Positions 42,706 through 52,132 of a DNA stretch of 64,000 nucleotides are shown piece after piece. Where the stretch lies: positions 1-64,000 of the forward strand of contig JAIYAR010000016.1 of the NCBI GenBank assembly GCA_027488985.1. The letters are read 5' to 3'. This DNA comes from Comamonadaceae bacterium. GTDB lineage: Bacteria > Pseudomonadota > Gammaproteobacteria > Burkholderiales > Burkholderiaceae_C. Numbering within the stretch: position 1 is the stretch's first letter; the number at the start of each line of letters is the position of its first letter. Position numbers and translations under genes: made by a program. The notes beneath the pieces were generated by a model. That model was not told the DNA's origin, did not search any database, and was given only the letters and a program-made list of their open reading frames with translations.

Positions 42706-44640
42706 TCAGGATGATTTGTTGGCAATGTCCGCGGTGATGCGCTCAATGAACGACTCCAAGGGCATTGCACCGAGGTCTTGACCACCTCGGGCACGCACTG
42801 CGACAGCGCCTGCTGCCATCTCTTTGTCACCAATAACAACTAAATAGGGCAGCTTCTGCATCGAATGCTCTCGTATTTTATAGGTTATTTTCTCGTTACG
42901 CAGATCTAAATAGACCCTAAGCCCTTGATTTTGCAGCGTTTTAGCGACGCTTCGGGCGTAATCGGCCTGTGCATCGGTGATATTGAGCACCGCTACCTGC
43001 ACGGGAGCGAGCCAGGCAGGCAAGGCACCAGCGCTCTCTTCAATCAAGATGCCGATGAAGCGCTCCAAGCTGCCGACGATCGCGCGGTGCAGCATGACGG
43101 GACGATGGCGGCTACCATCTTCCCCGACAAATTCTGCATCCAGACGCTCGGGCAAGTTAGGATCCACTTGGATCGTGCCGCACTGCCACGGGCGGCCCAA
43201 GGCGTCCTTGAGCGTGTATTCGATCTTGGGGCCGTAGAAAGCACCTTCGCCCGGCAAGTATTCAAAATCGCAGCCTGACGCACGCAGACCTTCAGCCAAC
43301 GCGTTTTCTGCGCGGTCCCAACTCTCTTCTGTGCCGATGCGCTTTTCGGGCCGGGTGGACAGCTTATAGATGATGTTGGTGAAGCCGAAGTCTTTGTAAA
43401 CCTTCTGGAGCAAGGTTGTGAAGGCTTTCACCTCCTCCTGGATCTGATCTTCCGTACAGAAGATGTGGCCATCGTCCTGGGTAAACGCGCGCACACGCAT
43501 GATGCCGTGCAGGCCGCCCGAGGGTTCATTGCGGTGGCACTGGCCGAATTCGCCGAAGCGTAAAGGCAGATCGCGGTAGCTCTTGATGCCCTGCTTGTAG
43601 ATCAGGATGTGGCCCGGGCAGTTCATGGGCTTCAGGGCGTAGTCGCGCTTTTCACTCTCGGTGGTGAACATGTTTTCGCGGTACTTGTCCCAGTGGCCGG
43701 TTTTTTCCCAGAGGCTCTTGTCAATAATTTGGGGGCCCTTGACCTCGAGGTAACCGTTGTCCTGGTACACCTTGCGCATGTACTGCTCCACGCCTTGCCA
43801 GAGTGTCCAACCCTTGGGGTGCCAGAAAACAGTACCAGGGGAATGCTCGTCGATATGGAACAGATCGAGTTCACGACCCAACTTGCGGTGGTCACGCTTC
43901 TCGGCCTCTTCGAGCATGTTCAAGTGCTGCTGCAATTCGTCCTTGGTGGCCCAAGCAGTGCCGTAAATTCGCTGCAGCATTTCATTGCGATGGTCTCCAC
44001 GCCAGTAGGCACCCGCCACTTTCATGAGCTTGAAGTGCTTGAGTTTGCCGGTGCTGGGCACGTGGGGGCCTCGGCACAGATCTTCAAACTTGCCTTCGCG
44101 GTACAGCGACACGTCCTCATTCGCAGGAATGCTGGCGATGATTTCGGCCTTGTATTGCTCGCCCAAACTCTTGAAGTACTCCACCGCCTCATCACGCGGC
44201 AACACGCGACGCACGACCGGCTCATCCTTGTTGGCGAGTTCGGTCATCTTCTTTTCAATAGCGGCCAGATCCTCCGGGGTGAACGGACGCTTGTAGGAAA
44301 AGTCATAAAAGAAACCGTGCTCGATCACGGGCCCGATGGTCACTTGCGCATCGGGAAACAACTCCTTGACGGCATAAGCCAACAAGTGGGCCGTGGAGTG
44401 GCGAATGACTTCCAAACCATCGGCATCTTTGGCTGTGATGATGGACAGCGCGCTATCAGCGGTCATCTGGAAACTGGTGTCCACCACTTTTGCAGCATCA
44501 GCAGACTCGCCTGCGGCTCGGACCTTGCCGGCCAAAGCTGCTTTGGCCAAGCCGCTGCCGATAGAGGCAGCCACTTCGGCCACGGTAACCGGGCCGGGGA
44601 ATTCACGTTTGGAACCGTCAGGGAGTGTGATGTGGATCAT
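42706..44640 (-). CDS. thrS: Threonine-tRNA ligase
   Basis: Charges tRNA-Thr and edits Ser mischarging. The 644-residue protein has the N-terminal TGS domain ([20 protein letters not shown]), the editing domain with [16 protein letters not shown] (HxxxH) and its later metal site, then the class II core ([40 protein letters not shown] segment [29 protein letters not shown]) and the anticodon-binding domain. It is the first enzyme gene of the thrS-infC-rpmI-rplT-pheST-ihfA cluster. Its leader contains a Thr-rich peptide gene and a terminator (see 44675-44788), so Thr-tRNA supply probably sets its expression. Confidence 0.98.
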   Translation of the reverse strand: MIHITLPDGSKREFPGPVTVAEVAASIGSGLAKAALAGKVRAAGESADAAKVVDTSFQMTADSALSIITAKDADGLEVIRHSTAHLLAYAVKELFPDAQVTIGPVIEHGFFYDFSYKRPFTPEDLAAIEKKMTELANKDEPVVRRVLPRDEAVEYFKSLGEQYKAEIIASIPANEDVSLYREGKFEDLCRGPHVPSTGKLKHFKLMKVAGAYWRGDHRNEMLQRIYGTAWATKDELQQHLNMLEEAEKRDHRKLGRELDLFHIDEHSPGTVFWHPKGWTLWQGVEQYMRKVYQDNGYLEVKGPQIIDKSLWEKTGHWDKYRENMFTTESEKRDYALKPMNCPGHILIYKQGIKSYRDLPLRFGEFGQCHRNEPSGGLHGIMRVRAFTQDDGHIFCTEDQIQEEVKAFTTLLQKVYKDFGFTNIIYKLSTRPEKRIGTEESWDRAENALAEGLRASGCDFEYLPGEGAFYGPKIEYTLKDALGRPWQCGTIQVDPNLPERLDAEFVGEDGSRHRPVMLHRAIVGSLERFIGILIEESAGALPAWLAPVQVAVLNITDAQADYARSVAKTLQNQGLRVYLDLRNEKITYKIREHSMQKLPYLVVIGDKEMAAGAVAVRARGGQDLGAMPLESFIERITADIANKSS

Positions 44641-44674
44641 GGTGATTTCGAGGAAAGAGGGTCTTGAAAAGCAA

Positions 44675-44740
44675 AAAGCGCGGAGGAGTCCGCGCTTTAC
44701 TATGAATTTGGTAGCTGACTGCGCACAAGGCGCGCGGACT
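44675..44740 (-). promoter_or_regulatory. thrS attenuator: antiterminator segment and terminator
   Basis: On the minus strand AAAGCGCGGA (44698-44689) and TCCGCGCTTT (44684-44675) make a perfect 10-bp stem with a CTCC loop, followed by TTGCTTTT: a strong Rho-independent terminator 34 bases before thrS. Upstream, AGTCCGCGC (44740-44732) is exactly complementary to GCGCGGACT (44695-44687), which covers the terminator's 5' arm and loop, so it can act as antiterminator. This segment begins seven bases after the stop of a Thr-rich leader peptide. Together they form the parts of a classical ribosome-stalling attenuator. The pairing is seen; the mechanism is inferred. Confidence 0.8.
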
Positions 44741-44746
44741 ACGGCC

Positions 44747-44788
44747 TTATTCGCTGATGAATGTTGCCGGTGTAGTTCGCGGTGTCAT
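44747..44788 (-). CDS. Threonine-rich leader peptide of thrS
   Basis: A 14-codon frame encodes [13 protein letters not shown] and stops at TAA. Four of its 13 residues are Thr. A GAAAGG ribosome site precedes the ATG. It ends seven bases before the antiterminator segment and about 50 bases before the terminator stem, the spacing expected for attenuation. Slow reading of Thr codons would leave the antiterminator free to form and let RNA polymerase continue into thrS. Its own product need have no function. Confidence 0.75.
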   Translation of the reverse strand: MTPRTTPATFISE

Positions 44789-44809
44789 AACCAAACTGCC
44801 TTTCTCGCT

Positions 44810-44838
44810 CTTATACAAAGTTGATAACCAGATTTTAA
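44810..44838 (-). promoter_or_regulatory. Putative promoter of the thrS operon
   Basis: On the minus strand TTAAAA (44838-44833) and TATAAG (44815-44810) are separated by 17 bases and match the sigma-70 -35 and -10 elements in four and five positions. Transcription would begin near 44803, just before the leader peptide. Confidence 0.45.
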
Positions 44839-44860
44839 CCGCAGTCTGCAAAGATGAAAA

Positions 44861-44892
44861 AAGGCCGGGCGCCTTGTGAGCGACCCGGCCTT
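44861..44892 (-). terminator. Rho-independent terminator of aceA
   Basis: On the minus strand AAGGCCGGG and CCCGGCCTT form a nine-pair GC-rich stem and are followed by TTTTTCATC. It lies about 20 bases after the aceA stop and insulates the thrS leader from aceA transcription. Confidence 0.9.
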
Positions 44893-44910
44893 GACTCCAC
44901 AGCGGTTGGC

Positions 44911-46242
44911 TTAGTGGAATTGCTCTTCTTCGGTAGAACCGGTCAGTGCCTTCACAGAGGAGGAACCGCCCTGGATCACGGTAGTCACGTCGTCGAAGTA
45001 ACCCGCGCCGACTTCCTGCTGGTGGGACACGAAGGTGTAACCCTTTTCGCGGGCTGCGAACTCGGGCTCCTGCACCATTTGTGTGTAGTGCTTCATGCCT
45101 TCGCCCTGAGCGTATGCATGGGCGAACTGGAATGTGTTGAACCAGTTGATGTGGATACCGGCCAAGGTGATGAACTGGTACTTGTAGCCCAGCGCAGACA
45201 AGTCTTCCTGGAAGGATGCGATCTGGCTGTCGTTGAGGTTCTTCTTCCAGTTGAAGGATGGTGAGCAGTTGTAGGACAGCAGCTTGCCGGGGCAAGCAGC
45301 GTGCACCGCTTGGGCGAACTCACGGGCAAAGCCGATATCCGGCACGCCTGTTTCGCACCACACCAAATCCGCATAAGGTGCGTAGGCAACACCGCGGCTG
45401 ATGGCTTGTTCCAAGCCGTTCTTGACACGGTAGAAACCTTCTTGAGTGCGCTCGCCAGTCAAAAATGGCTTGTCGTTGGCGTCATGGTCAGAAGTAATCA
45501 GGTTGGCAGCTTCAGCATCGGTACGGGCCAGCACGATGGTGGGCACGCCCATGACGTCAGCGGCGAAACGTGCAGAAATCAGTTTTTCAACCGCTTCCTG
45601 GGTAGGGACGAGAACCTTGCCACCCATGTGACCGCACTTCTTCACGGCTGCCAATTGGTCTTCAAAGTGAACACCTGCAGCGCCGCTTTGAATCATGTTC
45701 TTCATCAGCTCGAAAGCGTTCAACACGCCGCCGAAACCCGCCTCTGCATCAGCCACGACGGGCAGGAAGTAGTCGATGAATTCTTTGTCGCCCGGGTTGA
45801 TACCGCGGGACCACTGGATTTCGTCAGCACGCTTGAACGTGTTGTTGATGCGGCGAACCATGGTGGGCACCGAGTCGTAGGCGTACAACGACTGGTCGGG
45901 GTACATGGTCTCAGAGGTGTTGCCGTCTGCAGCCACTTGCCAGCCGGACAGGTACACCGCTTCCAATCCAGCCTTGGCTTGCTGCATGGCTTGACCGGCA
46001 GAGATCGCGCCGAAAGCGTTTACGTAACCTTTCTTGGCGCCGCCGTTCACTTTTTCCCACAGCTTTTCAGCACCGCGCTGTGCCAGGGTGTACTCAGGCT
46101 GCAAGCTGCCGCGCAGACGCACCACGTCAGCGGCGCTGTAACCACGCTTGACCAGCTTCCAACGGGGGTTGGTCGCCCAGTCTTTTTCCAAGGCTGCGAT
46201 TTGTTGTTCGCGGCTCAATTGCTCTTTGATGGATTGCGGCAT
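44911..46242 (-). CDS. aceA: Isocitrate lyase
   Basis: Splits isocitrate into succinate and glyoxylate in the glyoxylate shunt, needed for growth on acetate and fatty acids. The 443-residue protein carries the active-site signature KKCGHMGGK (catalytic Cys), the upstream SGWQVAADGN and DQSLYAYDSVPTMVRRINNTF, and YNCSPSFNWKKNL. Length matches the bacterial enzyme. AGGAG precedes the ATG. The upstream region holds two perfect palindromes (46306-46353), and a strong terminator follows the gene, so it is a single-gene transcript under its own control. Confidence 0.97.
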   Translation of the reverse strand: MPQSIKEQLSREQQIAALEKDWATNPRWKLVKRGYSAADVVRLRGSLQPEYTLAQRGAEKLWEKVNGGAKKGYVNAFGAISAGQAMQQAKAGLEAVYLSGWQVAADGNTSETMYPDQSLYAYDSVPTMVRRINNTFKRADEIQWSRGINPGDKEFIDYFLPVVADAEAGFGGVLNAFELMKNMIQSGAAGVHFEDQLAAVKKCGHMGGKVLVPTQEAVEKLISARFAADVMGVPTIVLARTDAEAANLITSDHDANDKPFLTGERTQEGFYRVKNGLEQAISRGVAYAPYADLVWCETGVPDIGFAREFAQAVHAACPGKLLSYNCSPSFNWKKNLNDSQIASFQEDLSALGYKYQFITLAGIHINWFNTFQFAHAYAQGEGMKHYTQMVQEPEFAAREKGYTFVSHQQEVGAGYFDDVTTVIQGGSSSVKALTGSTEEEQFH

Positions 46243-46305
46243 GAGAACACTCCTAGGTTGGTTGATTGATTCGGCTAATTTCGTTTGCCGATGACTGAAT
46301 TCTAA

Positions 46306-46353
46306 GTCTTATATAAGACACATGTTAAATCTTATGTCTTATATAAGACATAA
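46306..46353. promoter_or_regulatory. Twin palindromic operator upstream of aceA
   Basis: The 14-bp palindrome GTCTTATATAAGAC occurs at 46306-46319 and again inside a 22-bp perfect palindrome at 46332-46353. The two centres are exactly 30 bases apart, about three helical turns, so two repressor dimers could bind on the same face. The sites lie 64-111 bases before the aceA start, and their TATAAG cores could overlap a promoter. The regulator is not in this window and I do not name it. Confidence 0.8.
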
Positions 46354-46489
46354 ATTTTTATCAATTAAATCAACAACTTAGGCAGTGTATTTCTCAATGC
46401 AAAATCGATGAACTCAATACGATATGGAAGTGACAAAATCTAAGTCGGAGAAGTTCACGATGCAAAATGAAAAAGCGCTTGGTAAAAAA

Positions 46490-47818
46490 TCAATAGAACG
46501 CTGCGTAACGCTCCATCTCCCAGGCACTGACCTGCTGGTGAAAAGCATCCCACTCAGCACGCTTGACGGCCAGAAACTGGTCCACAAAAGCTTGTCCCAT
46601 GGACGCAGACAAAGCACCATCCGCCGCCAAAGCGTCTAATGCCTCCTGCAAGCTCCGGGGCAGCTGGGCAGGTAAAGCTTCACCAGCTGCCGCGACCGCA
46701 TAGAGGTCTTGCTCACAAGGCAGAGGTGGCACCATGCCACGATCTATGCCGTCCAAGCCCGCGAGCAAGGTACCGGCCAAGGCGGCGTACACATTACATG
46801 ACGGGTCTGGCAAACGCCACTCCATGCGCCCGGCCACCGTACGCACCACACAAGTTCGGTTGTTATCTCCGTAGGCCTTCCACACAGGTGACCACGTAGT
46901 ACCCGACGCACTGGCACTACTGGCTAAGCGCTTGTAGCTGTTCACTGTAGAAGCACAAATGGCAGCCAATGCATCCGCGTGTGCCAGTAGGCCAGCAGCA
47001 AATGCGTGCCCTACTCCGCTCAAACCCAAGCTGCCGGACTCATCTGAAAACACAGGCCCCCCTTCGGCATCCGTGATGCTCAAATGGAAATGCAGCCCGC
47101 TGCCGGGAGCTTGAGCCAGCGGTTTGGGCATACAGCTAAACACCATGCCGTGACGTTCGGCGACAGCGTGCGCTGCCAATTTGAACAACATGAAGCGATC
47201 TGCCGCGGCCAGTGCGTGGTCAAAACGATAGTTGATCTCGTACTGACCGGTGGCATCTTCATGGTCCATCTGCTGCAATTCAAAGCCCAGACTGGTGAGC
47301 GTCTGGCGCATGTCGTCGAGGTAAGCCGCATTGCGATGGATGGACTTCAAATCGTAAGAAGGCTTGTCCAGACTATCCCGCACGTCCGCCACTTGCCAAC
47401 GGCCGTCGCGCTTGTTGAGTAGAAAGTATTCCGGCTCGATACCTACCCACAACGTCCAACCGCGATCTTTCAACTTTTGAATCGCTTTTTGCAGCAACTG
47501 GCGCGAGCAGGTTTCCAACGGCTCCCCACCGGCAAACCCGTCGCAGACCGCATGGGCCACGCCAGGCATAAAGGGCAGTGCCCGGATGGTTTCCGGCAAG
47601 ACCCGCCCGTAGTACTCGCTGCGGGACCCGTAGCGCGGCAGTCCCGTACCCCAGATACTGGGACCCGCAAATCCAGCGCCTACTTCTACCCATTCGCGCA
47701 AGTTTTCAATGGGGACCAATTTGCCCTTGGCAACTCCGTGAATGTCGGTGAATTGCGGGAGCAGTGAGTGGATGCCTTGCGCCTTGAGAGTGGCAATGAG
47801 GGCGGGATAGTTATACAT
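46490..47818 (-). CDS. Glutamine synthetase family protein (GlnT / type III-like)
   Basis: A 442-residue member of the glutamine synthetase superfamily, which joins ammonia or an amine to the gamma-carboxyl of Glu using ATP. The N-terminal beta-grasp has FTDIHGVAKGKLVP, and the catalytic domain contains GIEPEYFLL, QMDHEDATGQYEINY, PGSGLHFHLSI and NRTCVVR, covering the metal and glutamate sites. Some relatives make gamma-glutamylmethylamide or gamma-glutamylpolyamines. It lies 76 bases downstream of the polyamine transporter permease and so may glutamylate an imported amine rather than make Gln. The exact substrate is unknown. Confidence 0.85.
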   Translation of the reverse strand: MYNYPALIATLKAQGIHSLLPQFTDIHGVAKGKLVPIENLREWVEVGAGFAGPSIWGTGLPRYGSRSEYYGRVLPETIRALPFMPGVAHAVCDGFAGGEPLETCSRQLLQKAIQKLKDRGWTLWVGIEPEYFLLNKRDGRWQVADVRDSLDKPSYDLKSIHRNAAYLDDMRQTLTSLGFELQQMDHEDATGQYEINYRFDHALAAADRFMLFKLAAHAVAERHGMVFSCMPKPLAQAPGSGLHFHLSITDAEGGPVFSDESGSLGLSGVGHAFAAGLLAHADALAAICASTVNSYKRLASSASASGTTWSPVWKAYGDNNRTCVVRTVAGRMEWRLPDPSCNVYAALAGTLLAGLDGIDRGMVPPLPCEQDLYAVAAAGEALPAQLPRSLQEALDALAADGALSASMGQAFVDQFLAVKRAEWDAFHQQVSAWEMERYAAFY

Positions 47819-47894
47819 AAAAATAGCCTATAGCGCCCGCCACACATGCGCAACGAGCTATGAAATCAATAGCAAATACAGCATCGCCGGGCCT

Positions 47895-48755
47895 TTAGGC
47901 CGGTTGGGTTGCCGCCGCGCCCGCTCGGGTTGCAGCGGCAATCTCGCGTTCCCGCTTGCGCGTTTGACGGGCAACCCACACGCTGTAGCCAATGATCACG
48001 ATGGTCACTGTGACTATCAACAAAGTAGCCGCTGCGTAAATGGTTGGATTGATACCCCGCCGCGCGTAGCCGAAGATCACCTGCGGCAGGGTGTTTACTC
48101 CAGGTCCTGACAAAAACTCCGAGATCACGACATCGTCAAATGACAAAGTAAAACTCAAGAGAAACGCGGCCAGAATGCCCTGCGCAATATTCGGCAGGGT
48201 TATCAGGAAAAACACTTCATGCGGTCGGGCGCCCAAGTCCATGGCCGCCTCTTCAATCGAGCGATTCATTTCCAGAAGGCGGGACTGAACCACCACCATG
48301 CCATAGGCCATGCCCAACAAGGTATGCCCCAGGATGATGGTAAACATGCCGCGCTCAGGCCAGCCGAACACGTTCTGCGCCCCCACCATCAGCAGGAGCA
48401 AAGACAGGCCTATCACCACTTCAGGCATAACCAGCGGAGCATTCACCATGCCGGAGAACGCGGTGCGGCCCAGGAAACGCCGGTAGCGAACCAGTACAAA
48501 AGCTGCGAAAGTGCCCAGTACGGCAGACAACACGCCGGTGACCAAGGCCACTTGAATGGAAAGCCAGAAGCCTTCGACAATCTTGGTGTCTTTGGTCAAT
48601 GCCTCGTACCAACGGAACGAAAATCCAGTGAAGTTGGCATCCTGCCGGGTGCTGTTGAAAGAGAACACCACCATGAACAGAAGTGGCATGTAGAGGAAGG
48701 CGTATACCAAGGCCAACCAGGCCTTGCCGAAGTGCTTTTCAAACCAGGCTTTCAT
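47895..48755 (-). CDS. potI: Polyamine ABC transporter permease (PotI-like)
   Basis: Inner-membrane permease of a polyamine (probably putrescine) importer. The 286-residue protein has about six membrane helices starting with AWLALVYAFLYMPLLFMVVFSF and the EAAMDLGARPHEVFFLITLPNI loop that docks to the ATPase. Its stop overlaps a GC-rich hairpin (CCGGCC/GGCC(C)GG) that may act as a terminator. It follows PotH by eight bases. Because spermidine-type PotC is very similar, naming it PotI rests on the neighbouring putrescine genes. Confidence 0.9.
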   Translation of the reverse strand: MKAWFEKHFGKAWLALVYAFLYMPLLFMVVFSFNSTRQDANFTGFSFRWYEALTKDTKIVEGFWLSIQVALVTGVLSAVLGTFAAFVLVRYRRFLGRTAFSGMVNAPLVMPEVVIGLSLLLLMVGAQNVFGWPERGMFTIILGHTLLGMAYGMVVVQSRLLEMNRSIEEAAMDLGARPHEVFFLITLPNIAQGILAAFLLSFTLSFDDVVISEFLSGPGVNTLPQVIFGYARRGINPTIYAAATLLIVTVTIVIIGYSVWVARQTRKREREIAAATRAGAAATQPA

Positions 48756-48763
48756 GGATCACC

Positions 48764-49681
48764 TCAATGCTTGGCTTCAGCGGCTTCGCCGGTGTAGCGG
48801 TAATAGAAGGCCAGTGGCACAACAATGAGTCCGATCATCACCACCGCCAAGGCACTGGCGCGTGGCCAGTTGTTGCTAGTGAACATCTCATCCCAGACCA
48901 CGCGGCCGATCATGATGTTCTCGGGTCCTCCCAACAAAGAAGGAATCACGAATTCACCAACGGAAGGAATGAAAACAAGCATGAAGCCGGCCACGATGCC
49001 TGCCTTGGAAAGCGGCACAGTAATGAGCCAGAACGCCTTGAACGGCGAAGTACCCAGGTCATAGGCAGCTTCCAGCAAGCGGAAGTCCATCTTCACCAGA
49101 TTGGCGTACAGCGGCAGAATCATGAAGGGCAAATACACATAGGTCATGCCCACCAGCATGGATACATTGGTGTAAAGCATCTGCACAGGCTCTGAAGTAA
49201 GGCCTACCGCCATCATGACTTGGTTAATCACGCCCTGGTCCGCCAGAATGCCCTTCCAGGCATAGACCCGCAGCAGAAACGAAGTCCAGAACGGCAGCAT
49301 CACCATCATTAACAAAGCCGGCCGGACGCTGGGCTTAGACCGGGCGATGAAATAGGCAAAGGGATAGCCGATTACCAGACACAAAACGGCGGTGCACAAG
49401 GCATACCATATGGAACGCAAATAGGCTTCGATGTAGAGCGTCTGGAACAGAGGCCCGCCTTCAGTGGTGCGAAAGATGGACCAGTAGTTTTCATACTTCA
49501 ACTTGAGCAAACCAGTGCTGGCATCCCAGATCGGTTTGAACGGGTTGATGTCGTTGCCCATGTCTACAAAACTGATGTAGAGCAGAATCAAAAAGGGCAA
49601 CAAAAAGAAGATCAGCAACCAGCCATAAGGCACGCCGATAACGAAGCGGCGACCGGGCATAGACAGATGTGTAGAGGGCAT
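48764..49681 (-). CDS. potH: Polyamine ABC transporter permease (PotH-like)
   Basis: The second permease of the importer. The 305-residue protein opens with a helix YGWLLIFFLLPFLILLYISFV, includes YLPFMILPLYANLVKMD and the ATPase-docking segment EAAYDLGTSPFKAFWLITVPLS, and has about six membrane helices. It lies eight bases from both PotG and PotI, showing one transcript. PotH and PotI form the heterodimeric channel that receives the ligand from PotF. Confidence 0.92.
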   Translation of the reverse strand: MPSTHLSMPGRRFVIGVPYGWLLIFFLLPFLILLYISFVDMGNDINPFKPIWDASTGLLKLKYENYWSIFRTTEGGPLFQTLYIEAYLRSIWYALCTAVLCLVIGYPFAYFIARSKPSVRPALLMMVMLPFWTSFLLRVYAWKGILADQGVINQVMMAVGLTSEPVQMLYTNVSMLVGMTYVYLPFMILPLYANLVKMDFRLLEAAYDLGTSPFKAFWLITVPLSKAGIVAGFMLVFIPSVGEFVIPSLLGGPENIMIGRVVWDEMFTSNNWPRASALAVVMIGLIVVPLAFYYRYTGEAAEAKH

Positions 49682-49689
49682 GGCAGTCC

Positions 49690-50790
49690 TTAATCGCGCA
49701 GCACGATACCGGAACGGTCACCCCACCAGAAGAACACGTCATCTTCCCAGGTGATGTCACTCAGGTCCTGGCGGGAGGTGTTGGCCTCAGTGATTTTCAC
49801 CTTCGTACCGTCAGTTGCCACCACGATGTAAGTGTTGTACGAGCCAAAATAGGCAATCTCCTTGACCTTGCCCGTAAACACATTGACCGCTACCGCAGGA
49901 CGGGTTTTGCTGATCTCTATCTTCTCGGGGCGCACCGCAATACCGACCGGCATGTTCAGCGTGCCGCTCACACCGTGGCCCACCTGAATTTCACCGATGC
50001 CGGTGACCGCAGCACAGCGGTCCACCTCGTCGACGCTGAGTCGGCCTTCGAAGATATTCACGTTGCCGATAAAGTCCGCCACAAAGCGGTTCGCGGGGTG
50101 TTCGTACACTTCTTCAGGACTGCCGACCTGCAATACGCGGCCTTTGCTCATGACGGCAATTCGGCTTGCCATGGTCATGGCCTCTTCCTGGTCATGGGTC
50201 ACCATCACGCACGTGACTCCGACCTTTTCAATAATGTTCACCAGCTCAAACTGGGTTTGCTCACGCAGCTTTTTGTCGAGTGCACCCAATGGCTCATCAA
50301 GCAAAAGCAGCTTGGGGCGCTTGGCCAGACTACGGGCCAGCGCTACGCGCTGTTGCTGCCCGCCGGAAAGCTGATGCGGCTTGCGCTTGGCGTAGGCGCC
50401 GAGCTGCACTAGATCGAGCATTTCGCCCACGCGCTGCTTGATCTCGTCTTTGGGTAAGCCTTCGCGCTTCAAACCGAAGGCCACGTTTTCCCAAATGTCC
50501 AGATGTGGAAACAAAGCATAGCTCTGGAACATCATGTTGATGGGGCGGTCATAGGGGGCCAACTTGGCTACATCCTGGCCACCCAACAAAATTCGCCCTG
50601 AGGTCGGCGACTCGAAGCCGGCCAACATGCGTAGTAACGTCGATTTACCACAGCCTGAACTGCCCAGCAAAGCAAAGATTTCACCCTGCCCGATGGACAG
50701 CGAAACCTCGTCCACTGCGACGGCCTCGTCAAACCGCTTGACAAGCTTTTCGGTTACCAGATATCCCATTTTGTCGGGTTGCACTGCCAT
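49690..50790 (-). CDS. potG: Polyamine ABC transporter ATP-binding protein (PotG-like)
   Basis: The ATPase of the importer. The 366-residue protein has Walker A GSSGCGKST (about 43-51), the Q-loop FQSYALFPH, the signature LSGGQQQR, Walker B LLLLDEPLGALD and the switch His in VMVTHDQEEA, plus a C-terminal TOBE domain (GVSGTLNMPVGIAVRPEKI) typical of the Pot/Mal subfamily. All catalytic residues are present. The gene follows PotF by 88 bases. Confidence 0.95.
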   Translation of the reverse strand: MAVQPDKMGYLVTEKLVKRFDEAVAVDEVSLSIGQGEIFALLGSSGCGKSTLLRMLAGFESPTSGRILLGGQDVAKLAPYDRPINMMFQSYALFPHLDIWENVAFGLKREGLPKDEIKQRVGEMLDLVQLGAYAKRKPHQLSGGQQQRVALARSLAKRPKLLLLDEPLGALDKKLREQTQFELVNIIEKVGVTCVMVTHDQEEAMTMASRIAVMSKGRVLQVGSPEEVYEHPANRFVADFIGNVNIFEGRLSVDEVDRCAAVTGIGEIQVGHGVSGTLNMPVGIAVRPEKIEISKTRPAVAVNVFTGKVKEIAYFGSYNTYIVVATDGTKVKITEANTSRQDLSDITWEDDVFFWWGDRSGIVLRD

Positions 50791-50878
50791 GTGATGACCT
50801 TTGAAGATGTCTCTAGAAACAATAAGGGCTGTTCATACCGGCGTACAAACAGCCCTAAGTACCGCTCAATTTAGGGAA

Positions 50879-52039
50879 TTACTTGCCTTTTTTGAACGCG
50901 TTGTAGGCGTTAGCCATAGACTCGCGGGCTTCGTTGGTGAAGCTGCTCGGTGGAATCATCTTGGCGAAGTAATCAGCATCCACAAAGATGCTCTTGTTGC
51001 CGGTCATCTCAGGCTTGATCTTCTCTACAGCGGCCTTATTGCCTGTGTTGTAGTTCATTTCATTGGTCATGGACGCTCCGCTTTCGGCACGCAGGTAGAA
51101 GTCAATGAAAGCATGGGCGTTGTTGGGATGCTTGGCATCCTTAGTCAGGCCGATGGCATCAATGAAGATCAAAGCACCGGTGCTGGGCAACAGAGCCTCG
51201 ATCACGTCCTTGGAACCGTTTTCCTTGGCACGACCTGCAGCGATATTGATGTCGCCCGCCCAGCCGATAGCGGCGCACGCTTTACCACCAGCGATGTCAT
51301 CGATCATGGTCGAGCTGAACAAGCGCACATCCTTGCGCACCTTGGCCAACATCGCTGCGGCTTCCTTGTAGTCGTCGCTGCTGTTGGAGTAAGCGTCCTT
51401 GCCAATGTAGTGCAAAGCCACGGGCAAAATTTCAGTCGGGGAATCGAGGTAGGCGATACCGCAGGACTTCAGCTTGGCCGTGTACTTGGGGTTAAACACC
51501 AGATCCCAAGCGTTTTCAGGCATGGGCATGCCACCCAGAGCCTTTTCTACCTTGGTCTTGTTGATACCTACGGTCGTGAAGCTCCAGGCCCATGGGACCA
51601 GGTGCTTGTTTTCGGGGTCCGCCTTGGTCATGGTGGCCATCAGCGCGGGGTCGAGGTTGGCCAGATTCTTGATCTTGGACTTGTCCAAGGGCTGCAGCAA
51701 ACCGCCCTCGATTTGGGGCTTGGCAAACACAGTGCCGGGTACCACGATGTCGTAGCCAGAGTTGCCGGCCACCAGCTTGGCGTGAAGGGCTTCGTTGGTC
51801 TCGAAGGTGTCGTAGTTCACCTTGATGCCGGTTTCTTTCTCGAAGGCGGCGACCATACCTTCAGGAATGTAGTCGGGCCAGTTGTAGATGTTCAGTACCT
51901 TCTCTTCTGTATTCGCGGGTGCTGCAGGTGCGCTAGCGACTGCAGCAGGCGCGGCTGCAGCCGCAGGCGCCTCTTCTTTTTTGCCGCAAGCGGCCAAGAC
52001 CAGCGCAGACAGCGCAAACGTGCAAAGGTACTTATTCAT
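50879..52039 (-). CDS. potF: Polyamine-binding lipoprotein (PotF-like)
   Basis: The extracytoplasmic binding protein of the importer. The 386-residue protein has a lipoprotein signal with lipobox LAAC (MNKYLCTFALSALVLAACGKK), so it should be anchored to a membrane facing the periplasm rather than free. KVLNIYNWPDYIPEGMV and FEKETGIKVNYDTFETNEALHAKL are typical of PotD/PotF. An Ala/Pro-rich linker follows the lipid-attachment Cys. ATG 52039 is preferred, since GGAG lies eleven bases upstream; the TTG at 52048 would be too close. It is the first gene of the transporter operon. Confidence 0.93.
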   Translation of the reverse strand: MNKYLCTFALSALVLAACGKKEEAPAAAAAPAAVASAPAAPANTEEKVLNIYNWPDYIPEGMVAAFEKETGIKVNYDTFETNEALHAKLVAGNSGYDIVVPGTVFAKPQIEGGLLQPLDKSKIKNLANLDPALMATMTKADPENKHLVPWAWSFTTVGINKTKVEKALGGMPMPENAWDLVFNPKYTAKLKSCGIAYLDSPTEILPVALHYIGKDAYSNSSDDYKEAAAMLAKVRKDVRLFSSTMIDDIAGGKACAAIGWAGDINIAAGRAKENGSKDVIEALLPSTGALIFIDAIGLTKDAKHPNNAHAFIDFYLRAESGASMTNEMNYNTGNKAAVEKIKPEMTGNKSIFVDADYFAKMIPPSSFTNEARESMANAYNAFKKGK

Positions 52040-52132
52040 GGTGAGCAAATCTCCGTAGAAAAGGATTGGGTAGGACTACGAACTACAAGCCTGACTCAAG
52101 CAATATTCAGACCAAAAAAGATTATAGAAGTG

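Noticed and set aside
43609..44667. Long plus-strand open frame (352 residues) opposite thrS
   Set aside because: ThrS is complete on the minus strand; the antisense frame is His/Gly/Val-rich in the way typical of shadows of GC-rich genes.
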